A program made the translations under genes and the position numbers. The notes below the pieces were generated by a model. It made no database searches. It worked only from the letters and a program-made list of their open reading frames with translations, and was not told the DNA's origin. DNA of 30,634 nucleotides from Pseudomonadota bacterium (GTDB lineage Bacteria > Myxococcota_A > Polyangia > Polyangiales > Polyangiaceae): positions 1-30,634 of the forward strand of contig JAEZYZ010000081.1 of NCBI GenBank assembly GCA_023418705.1, given 5' to 3'. Shown here in pieces: positions 15,407-21,514 of this stretch (the first letter of the stretch is position 1; each line of letters starts with the position of its first letter).

Positions 15407-16126
15407 TCACCCATGCAGCCCGTAGCTTCGCCCGAGAAAGGACGAGAACAGGTTGCACGCGGCGTGGAAGGCGAGGGGGGCGCCGATGCCGCCGCTCTTG
15501 GCGCGCAGCCAGCCGAAGACGAGCGACGGGAAAAACACCGCCAGGCGGTTCGGGTGGATCTCGGTGACCACGTGCCCGAAAGCGAAGAGCGCGCTCGCCA
15601 CGACCAAGCCGGGCCCGATGGTCGCGCCGAGCACCCGCCAGCGCGGTGGCCAGGCGTCGTCGAGGGCGGTCTGCAGATAGCCCCGATAGAAGGCCTCCTC
15701 GGGCAACGCGATCACGAGCACCTGCCCGAGCACGTCATCGGCGAGCGATGCCGGGGGTGACGGCAAGAACGGTTGAACGGGTCGCCACCACCACAGATAA
15801 CCCAGCCAAAAGAAGGGGAAGATGAGCGCCGCCGCCAGGGTCGCCCAACCGAGGGCCCGGCCGGCATCCCGCATCAAGCGCGCGGGTGCGATCGGCTCCG
15901 GATCGAGCAAGCCGCCGAGGCTGAGCCCGTAGCGACGTGCCGCGTCAGCGTCGTCGCCGCGCAGCGCCAGCGCATAGGTGGCGACAAGGAACGCCATGCC
16001 GACGCCGGTGGCCGCGTAGTCGGCCGGAAGGGCGTAGGACAAAACGGCGACGCCTGCCGTCGTGAGCAGCGCTAGCCTTACCGGCTGCTGCCAGCTCGAA
16101 GCCCGGTCCGTCGAAGAATGCCGCAT
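15407..16126 (-). CDS. CPBP family glutamic-type intramembrane protease
   Basis: A 239-residue inner-membrane protein with about six to seven hydrophobic helices. The three ABI/CPBP motifs are present in the second half: LPEEAFYRGYLQ (the EE catalytic pair and Arg), FAFGHVV (His), and FHAACNLF (His/Asn). Bacterial members include proteases that process sorting signals; in myxobacteria some CPBP proteases act as myxosortases on MYXO-CTERM proteins, but nothing here proves that role. ATG 16126 was chosen because the longer in-frame extension up to 16225 is unlike a membrane-protein N-terminus; no ribosome-binding site is clear. It is divergent from the HEAT-repeat gene. Confidence 0.88.
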   Translation of the reverse strand: MRHSSTDRASSWQQPVRLALLTTAGVAVLSYALPADYAATGVGMAFLVATYALALRGDDADAARRYGLSLGGLLDPEPIAPARLMRDAGRALGWATLAAALIFPFFWLGYLWWWRPVQPFLPSPPASLADDVLGQVLVIALPEEAFYRGYLQTALDDAWPPRWRVLGATIGPGLVVASALFAFGHVVTEIHPNRLAVFFPSLVFGWLRAKSGGIGAPLAFHAACNLFSSFLGRSYGLHG

Positions 16127-16324
16127 CACGCATTGGCTACTACACCCGAGCTTACCCCGGCCGTCCAAGCGAATGCAGTTCGGTGGGATTTTTCCAGCCG
16201 ATCGCGGCAAGCCCAAGGGCGACAAGCGCCCTCGCGGGACAGAGCGGCATAGGATAAGGTTCCGCCTGCAGAATGTGAGCCCTCGTGCAGCATGGCCCGC
16301 AAAGATCCAGGGCCCGCACGTTGT

Positions 16325-16330
16325 CGGAGG
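16325..16330 (+). promoter_or_regulatory. Ribosome-binding site fixing the HEAT-protein start
   Basis: CGGAGG is 4 bases before the ATG at 16335. It supports this start over in-frame starts up to 270 bases upstream, which would overlap the divergent protease gene. Confidence 0.75.
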
Positions 16331-16334
16331 TTTT

Positions 16335-18989
16335 ATGCTCGAACCGATTCAGCCCAGCGCCGTTGTCCCCCCACGCCCGCCGCCCACACCGATCGAGCGC
16401 GTCGACCTCGCCAAGTGGCCGCCGGACGACGACGATATGCCGGCTGGGGCGCCGCCCGGTGGGGGCTTCCCAGGCGGGGGCGGCGGCTTCGATCCGGGGG
16501 GCGGCGACTTCAAGAAGGGGCGCTTCAACCCGGTCGTCATCCTGGTTGGCGTGGTGGCCGCGATCGGCCTCGTGCTGTTTTTGACGATCGGCTTCAAGCA
16601 AGACGCCGAGCGGCTGACGGTCGAGCAAGCGGAGGAGCAAAAGAAGGCGATTTTCATCCTGCCGAAGGACGAACAATTGCCCAAGTGGCGCGAGTGGTCG
16701 GTCACCGATCGCAGCGACGAGCTGCGCGCCGAAGCGCTGAAGCAGCTCGCGTGGGCCAAGGATCCGGCCGGCGTCGACGCGGCGATCGCCGCGCTCAAGG
16801 CGCAGTCGGAGCCCGTGCAGGCGATGGCGGCGGTCGCGCTGGCCGAGTACGGGTCGCCCGCCGCGGACAAGGCGCGCGGGCCGCTGCTCGAGGCGTTGAA
16901 GACGGCGGGTCCCGGCGCCAAGCCGCAGATGGCGTGGGCGCTGGTGGTTTTGGGGGAGTCGCAGGCGTTCGAGCAGGTCATGCAGCTGTACCGCCTCGGG
17001 CACCTGTCGCAGGTGCAGCGGCTCGGCGGCGGCATCGCCTTCGATCCGGAGCGGATCGTCAAGCTCGTGAGCCTCGACAAGCTCGCCACCATGGCGGGCG
17101 ACGAGAGCCCGGCCGTGCGCCAGCTGGTCGCGACGGTGCTGTCCCGCAACGCCGAGCCGAAGTTCACCGACACCTTGATCAAGCTGGTTCAGGATCCGGA
17201 CGCCGAGATCGCACAGCAGGCGGCGCCGGGCCTCGGCAAGATCGGCGACGAACGCGCGGTCGGGCCGCTGATCGAAGCGCTGAAGAAAGCCGACAAGGAC
17301 AACCGAAAGAAGTTTCTCCACTCGCTCCGCGACGGCATCGGCACCGCCGGTCTGATGCTGGCGCTCGACACCGTCGACGAGGACGTGAAGCGCGGCTGGT
17401 ATCAGACCAAGCAGATCTTCGACATGGTCCGCGAGCTCTCCGACCCGCGCGGCGGAGACGTGCTGCTGAAGTACATCAACCAAAACCCGCACATCCACTG
17501 GCAGACCGAGGCCGCCTTCGCGATGGCAGAGATCGGCGACGTGCGCGCCGTGCCCACGCTGGCCAAGCGGCTGCGCATGGACCCGCTCAAGATCTACAGC
17601 GATCAGTACGACCACGAGATGCTGCTCAAGCGCGACGACAACGAGCGCGTGATTTCGGCCCGGCACATCGCCGATCTCGCCGTCCTGCATCCCGACAAGG
17701 TCGAAGACATCGCGGTCCAGGCGGAGGACGCGGTGATGTTCTGGGTGCACGAGCTGCCGTCGCCGCACGCCAACGGCCTGCGCGCGCTGGCGGCGATGAA
17801 CTCGACCAAGGACATCGAGGCGCTCCGCAAGTGGTCGAACCCCGACGTCCCGCTGCCGAAGGAAGGCCAGCAGCCGCCGATGCCGGAAGAGTGGGTGATC
17901 GCGCAGAGCGCGCTGCGTTACGTCGGCTGGTTGAAGGACGAGCCGTCGAAGAACGTGCTGCTCAAGGCGCTCACGCTGCGGCCGGCCGAGCTGGACGTGA
18001 CGATGGAGGGCCTGATGCAGGGCGGCGTGGCGATCCTCGGCATGGCGCTGCGCGCCGTGGGCGTGGGCGCAGCCGACGGCCTGTCGCAATGGCGGGACCC
18101 GGCCGCGTTCAAGCCGCTGCTCAAGTACGTGGAAGAGAAGATGAACAACGAGCAGTCGCGCATGAGCGCGTGCGCGGCGCTCGCCTGGGTGGCCAAGGAC
18201 GAGGACATGCTCGAGGTGGCCAAGAAGATCCAGGAGTACGACGGCCTCGAGAAGTCCGATCAGTTCATCCGGGCCTGCTTGCTGGAGACGTTGATCACCC
18301 GGCCGGTGCCGGGCACCTCGTCGGCCCTCATCACCCTGATGAAGCCGGAGACCGCCATCGAGACGCGCCACCAGCTGGCTCGCGCCATCGGCAAGGCGGG
18401 CTTCGAGCAAGAGATCGAGACCAAGCTGTTCGAGCTGATGAAGGACGACGCCATGATGAACGACGCCGCGCTGGCGCTCGTGCTCGGTGGCACCCCGGAG
18501 ACGGCCGCTCGCGCGGTGGCGCTCTACGCCGAGAAAGACAAGGCGGCGCTCGAGGAGCTGCAGGACCTCTGGTACCGGAGCTTCGGCTACTGGTCGAACG
18601 AGGATCTGGAAAAGGGGCGCATCGCCAAATGGGTGGACAACGCGGTGGCCATCTCCCGCGTCGAGATCCGTCAGACGCCCCAGGAGTGGGCGACGGCGCT
18701 GTTGATGCGGCAGTTCGACAACCTCGACTTCGACAACGGCCCGCACTCTTTCACCCGCGTCGTGCTGCGCTACCGGCTGTGGAACGCCGCCAAGAGCGAG
18801 GACAAAGAGAAGCGTGAAGGCGCGATCCGCACGCTGCTGTTCATGAAGGAGCAGGGCGTGCTGCTGGCGCTGCGCGACGAGCAGGGCGCCACCGGAGAGC
18901 TGGCGAGCGCCGCCTATCACACGCTGATGAACCCGAAGGTCATCACCGGCGTGAAGATGCCCGAGGAAGAGCAAGCCAAGAACGAGTAG
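16335..18989 (+). CDS. Membrane-anchored HEAT-repeat protein
   Basis: An 884-residue protein of unknown function. Residues 1-60 are proline/glycine-rich and presumably cytosolic (PPRPPPTPIERVDLAKWPPD, then a run of GGGF/GGGD). One helix at about 63-87 (FNPVVILVGVVAAIGLVLFL) anchors it, and the remaining 790 residues are soluble and probably periplasmic. They form repeated helix pairs of HEAT type: DELRAEALKQLAWAKDPAGV, SPAVRQLVATVLSRN, DAEIAQQAAPGLGKIGDERA, HWQTEAAFAMAEIGDVRAVP and later copies to about residue 700. HEAT solenoids act as scaffolds for protein binding. ATG 16335 is set by the GGAGG site. No enzyme motif is seen. The gene stands alone. Confidence 0.88.
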   Translation: MLEPIQPSAVVPPRPPPTPIERVDLAKWPPDDDDMPAGAPPGGGFPGGGGGFDPGGGDFKKGRFNPVVILVGVVAAIGLVLFLTIGFKQDAERLTVEQAEEQKKAIFILPKDEQLPKWREWSVTDRSDELRAEALKQLAWAKDPAGVDAAIAALKAQSEPVQAMAAVALAEYGSPAADKARGPLLEALKTAGPGAKPQMAWALVVLGESQAFEQVMQLYRLGHLSQVQRLGGGIAFDPERIVKLVSLDKLATMAGDESPAVRQLVATVLSRNAEPKFTDTLIKLVQDPDAEIAQQAAPGLGKIGDERAVGPLIEALKKADKDNRKKFLHSLRDGIGTAGLMLALDTVDEDVKRGWYQTKQIFDMVRELSDPRGGDVLLKYINQNPHIHWQTEAAFAMAEIGDVRAVPTLAKRLRMDPLKIYSDQYDHEMLLKRDDNERVISARHIADLAVLHPDKVEDIAVQAEDAVMFWVHELPSPHANGLRALAAMNSTKDIEALRKWSNPDVPLPKEGQQPPMPEEWVIAQSALRYVGWLKDEPSKNVLLKALTLRPAELDVTMEGLMQGGVAILGMALRAVGVGAADGLSQWRDPAAFKPLLKYVEEKMNNEQSRMSACAALAWVAKDEDMLEVAKKIQEYDGLEKSDQFIRACLLETLITRPVPGTSSALITLMKPETAIETRHQLARAIGKAGFEQEIETKLFELMKDDAMMNDAALALVLGGTPETAARAVALYAEKDKAALEELQDLWYRSFGYWSNEDLEKGRIAKWVDNAVAISRVEIRQTPQEWATALLMRQFDNLDFDNGPHSFTRVVLRYRLWNAAKSEDKEKREGAIRTLLFMKEQGVLLALRDEQGATGELASAAYHTLMNPKVITGVKMPEEEQAKNE

Positions 18990-19026
18990 GAGGGCCGCCT
19001 CGGTCGGCCAAGGGGCCGCAGGAAAG

Positions 19027-19040
19027 GCTCACGCCTGAGC
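19027..19040 (+). terminator. Weak hairpin after the HEAT-repeat gene
   Basis: GCTCA (19027-19031) pairs with TGAGC (19036-19040) around a 4-base loop and is followed by GTCGTTGTTG, mildly T-rich. It is a possible inefficient terminator 38 bp after the HEAT-gene stop. Confidence 0.3.
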
Positions 19041-19047
19041 GTCGTTG

Positions 19048-19076
19048 TTGACACGGTGGGGGTCGCTCGCCAAATT
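19048..19076 (+). promoter_or_regulatory. Possible sigma-70 promoter of the DUF3800 gene
   Basis: A perfect -35 hexamer TTGACA (19048-19053) is followed 17 bases later by CAAATT (19071-19076), which matches the -10 consensus at only three positions. It lies before the foreign-looking DUF3800 gene and is AT-richer than its surroundings. The long leader to 19158 would contain the palindromes at 19096-19127. Confidence 0.35.
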
Positions 19077-19095
19077 CATACAGTCAGCCTGGGGA

Positions 19096-19127
19096 GGCCC
19101 CATGGGGCCGCTGGGGGTTCGCCCCCA
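19096..19127. repeat. Palindrome and UUCG-type hairpin before the DUF3800 gene
   Basis: GGCCCCATGGGGCC (19096-19109) is a perfect 14-bp palindrome. TGGGGG-TTCG-CCCCCA (19112-19127) follows almost directly and would form an exceptionally stable RNA hairpin with a UUCG tetraloop. The two together mark the junction between the HEAT gene and the DUF3800 island. They could be a terminator, an RNA element in the leader, or the footprint of an insertion. Confidence 0.6.
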
Positions 19128-19157
19128 CCCCGGGCTTCCAGCTCTTCCCTGAGTTCC

Positions 19158-20133
19158 GTGTACCTGCTCTATGCGGACGCGTCCGGAACTCCGGACATGA
19201 CGGATCACTCGACCGAGTACGTCTTGGTCGGGCTCGCCCTGCCCGAGAGCTTGTGGAATGAGTTCGCGGGCGCCATCAACGCGCTGAAGGAGCGTTATGG
19301 GCTTCTACACACCAACGGAGAGCTTCACGCAAAGGACTTCTGCGTAACGATTGCCGAACAACGCAAGATCGAGAACTTCGAGGCTTTGTCTTGGGAGGAA
19401 CGTCGCCACGAGGTTCAGGCGATGCGTGGCGCGTTGCGGGGGCAGTTGACCGGGAAGAAGAAGGCTCAGAAGCTCACGTACCATCGCAATACGGAACCCT
19501 TCATCCACCTTTCGCGTCGGGAACGCAGCCAGCTCTTGATCGACGTGCTCGACCTCGTGGGAAACTTTCGAAAGCTTCGGCTCTTTGGGGAATGCATTCG
19601 CAAGTCGGACGGCAAGGCAGACATCGTGGCTCAAGCCTTCGAGCAAGTCGTCTCGCGTTTCGATAGCTTTCTCGATCGGATAAACGCCCGAGCTGGCCGC
19701 GAGTACGGGCGGACTCAGGGGGGCCAATCGAGGACGTTTGGAAGGCCAAGCGTACGTTCATAAGGGCTTGCTGATCATGGACCAAGAGCCTAGCCGTGAA
19801 GACGGCTACCGACGAATGCTGAACTCTTTTCGAGACCACGGTCATCCGTGGGGCAACCTGAGGCACGTCATCGAAGCCCCGTTCTTTGTTGAGAGCTCGC
19901 TTGCACCAGCGATTCAAGCCGCCGACATTTGTGCCTATGCGGTGCGTCGGTATCTCGAACATTTGGACGGCGAGCACGAGGTCGCTAATTTCCGCCGAAT
20001 CTTCTCAAAGTTCGACCGCTCTGGCAGACTCCACGGTCTGCGGCACTATTGCGCTCGGGGTACCTGCAGATGCGATATTTGCGTTGCACGCGGTCATGAC
20101 GCCGCCGCAATGGGGTCGTCCGAGGCGAGATAG
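19158..20133 (+). pseudogene. DUF3800 domain protein, frameshifted
   Basis: Two frames together encode one DUF3800 protein. The first (19158 to about 19718) begins MYLLYADASGTPDMTDHS if the GTG at 19158 starts it, then LVGLALPESLWNEF and the acidic GELHAKDF. The second (about 19723-20133) continues GLLIMDQEPSREDGYRRML, HPWGNLRHVIEAPFFVESS and AIQAADICAYAVRRYLEHL, the family's C-terminal signature. The frames join at GGGGGG (19718-19723); removing one G restores a 324-residue protein of normal length. The cause may be a real mutation, a sequencing error or frameshifting. DUF3800 has a predicted RNase H-like fold with conserved acidic residues and is often found in mobile or defence regions; its function is unproven. 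Codons end in A/T more often than in neighbours, suggesting horizontal origin. Confidence 0.85.
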
Positions 20134-20138
20134 AGGCG

Positions 20139-20759
20139 ATGAGATCCGTGGACGGTAGGGCGCGTAGGCGGCACTGGGTCAGCTTCTTGCGGCGGGTTGG
20201 GAGCCTGCCGGCGGTCCTGCTCCTGGCCTGCGCGCCGTCCCCGCCCGCCTCGCCTGAGGTCGGCGCGGGGCGCAGCGTGCGCACGGGAGCACCGGTCGTG
20301 CTCGAGCGCGCCTGCACCGTGGTCGGCCCGGAGCGCTGCTTCAACGCCGCCGACGACAACTGCAACGGCCTCATCGACGAGGGCTGCGGTGGGCGGACCG
20401 GCCTGCTGCAGTTCACCATCGCCTGGGGCGACGCTCAGGCGGACGTGGATCTCGAGGTCACCGATCCCAACGGCGAGCTCGCCGAAATAGGCCGCACGAC
20501 CCAGTCCGGGCTCACCAAGGAGCGGGACTGCCCGGGCGCGAACGATCAGTGCCAGGGCCAGAACACCGAGAACGTCTACCTCGAAGAGGGGGATCCGCTC
20601 CGTGGCCAATATCGAGTGCGGGTGCGCCTCGAGCGCCTGGGCCGCTCCGAGCCACCGCTAGAGGTGACCCTCGGTGGGCGGCTCGGGCCGAAGACCTTCG
20701 CGGCACAGGTGGTGCTCACGACGCCCGGCCAGACCGAGGAGCTCGAGCTCACCTTGTAG
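20139..20759 (+). CDS. Lipoprotein with MopE-type metal-binding motif and DUF2135/YfaP-like domain
   Basis: A 206-residue predicted lipoprotein. A basic N-terminus and hydrophobic stretch end in LLAC (lipid-attachment Cys31). Residues about 58-83 hold CTVVGPERCFNAADDNCNGL and then IDEGC, the MopE-type motif of several Cys with an EF-hand-like DxNxNGxIDE loop, frequent in myxobacterial surface proteins. Residues about 90-206 resemble YfaP/DUF2135: FTIAWGDAQADVDLEVTDPN, NVYLEEGDPLRGQYRVRVRL and a closing beta region. A role in metal binding at the cell surface is plausible but inferred. GAGG lies only 2 bases before the ATG, so an in-frame GTG at 20148 is an alternative start. It begins five bases after the DUF3800 stop. 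Confidence 0.82.
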   Translation: MRSVDGRARRRHWVSFLRRVGSLPAVLLLACAPSPPASPEVGAGRSVRTGAPVVLERACTVVGPERCFNAADDNCNGLIDEGCGGRTGLLQFTIAWGDAQADVDLEVTDPNGELAEIGRTTQSGLTKERDCPGANDQCQGQNTENVYLEEGDPLRGQYRVRVRLERLGRSEPPLEVTLGGRLGPKTFAAQVVLTTPGQTEELELTL

Positions 20760-20845
20760 GTTTTTTCGTTGGGCTTTCGGCTGAAAGGTGCGCCGATCGG
20801 CGCCGCCGCCGACATTTCTGGGCGCCGGCGCGCGCGGGATCACGC

Positions 20846-20851
20846 TAGTCT
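20846..20851 (+). promoter_or_regulatory. Possible -10 element of the DnaJ-zinc-finger-like gene
   Basis: TAGTCT lies 5 bases before ATG 20857, without a Shine-Dalgarno sequence between, as expected for a leaderless or nearly leaderless transcript. The match to TATAAT is weak. Confidence 0.3.
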
Positions 20852-20856
20852 GTAAG

Positions 20857-21399
20857 ATGGTGGCTAAGCTCGGTCGCATCACCGGCGCTTCGGACGTGCC
20901 CAGGGGGCCTGACGTCACACACCGGGTGCGCGTACCGCGGCTCTGGCTGGAACATGGTGCCGCCATCGAGCTCGATCTCCCCCGAAACCTGTGTTGCGCA
21001 AACTGCGGTGGCGGTGGTTGCGACGCGTGCGAGCGCTCTGGAGCGGTCAGCTTGCGTGGCCGCTCCGAGCCGGTCGAAATCGTGCAGGTGACCTTGCCAA
21101 AGCGAGCATCGGAGCTCGGGGGCGGGGCGATCACGCTGCGTATCCCGGAGTGTGGAGGGCTCTCCGCGCCGGGGTCGGACCTGCCCCGCGGGCTCTTGCT
21201 GCTCAGCGTTCTGCCCGCGGAGGGGGCCGACCCGGGCGTGCGGCTGTGCGCGGACCTCGAGCCCGACTCGTCCCTTCGACCTGCGGAAGCAGGCCCAGGG
21301 CGCGCGGCTCCGCCTCGCGCGAGTGCCCTGGTCACGCTCGCCATCGGGCTCGTAGTGGGAGCACTGGTGGCCTGGCTGGTCCATTTCTGGGCGCGTTGA
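20857..21399 (+). CDS. DnaJ-zinc-finger-like protein with C-terminal membrane anchor
   Basis: A 180-residue protein. Residues about 20-90 look like part of the DnaJ (Hsp40) substrate-binding/zinc-finger region: VRVPRLWLEHGAAIELDLP, then CANCGGGGCDACERSG (CxxC-x4-CxxC, a single compact zinc-binding unit) and VEIVQVTLPKRA. There is no J-domain, so it cannot recruit DnaK by the usual route. Residues about 155-178 (ALVTLAIGLVVGALVAWLVH) form one C-terminal helix ending in HFWAR, a tail anchor that leaves the domain in the cytosol. ATG 20857 fits the folded region; an in-frame start at 20788 lies upstream. Function is unknown; a membrane-tethered holdase is a speculation. Confidence 0.72.
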   Translation: MVAKLGRITGASDVPRGPDVTHRVRVPRLWLEHGAAIELDLPRNLCCANCGGGGCDACERSGAVSLRGRSEPVEIVQVTLPKRASELGGGAITLRIPECGGLSAPGSDLPRGLLLLSVLPAEGADPGVRLCADLEPDSSLRPAEAGPGRAAPPRASALVTLAIGLVVGALVAWLVHFWAR

Positions 21400-21514
21400 G
21401 CTCGGTGTTGCGAGCGCCACGGGTCGGCTCTAAATCCGAGCGGGTCGCGCCCAGTGTGATACTCAAGGACGTCGTGCAAGGATACTCGGCGCGCAGCGCG
21501 CCAAGGGAGCCGGG

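Noticed and set aside
16152..18974. A 940-codon minus-strand open frame
   Set aside because: Antisense to the HEAT-repeat gene, with His/Arg/Leu-rich composition and no recognisable domain; the plus strand has a good ribosome-binding site and repeat structure.
19096..19135. tRNA-like T-arm (GGTTCG near the 3' end of a fold)
   Set aside because: The stem closes on a four-base TTCG loop, not the seven-base T-loop, and no acceptor, D or anticodon arms fit.
19718..19723. Programmed ribosomal frameshift in the DUF3800 gene
   Set aside because: Six G is only a homopolymer. No stimulatory hairpin or canonical slippery arrangement was seen right after it, and a single-base indel explains it more simply; kept as an open option only.
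20761..20766. T-run after the MopE-type lipoprotein as an intrinsic terminator
   Set aside because: Only the GAGCTCGAGCTC palindrome inside the coding region precedes it, and it is not directly next to the T-run.
20790..20803. GCGCCGATCGGCGC palindrome as a specific operator
   Set aside because: Such GC palindromes around CGATCG are frequent by chance in DNA of this composition; no second copy or partner element was seen.
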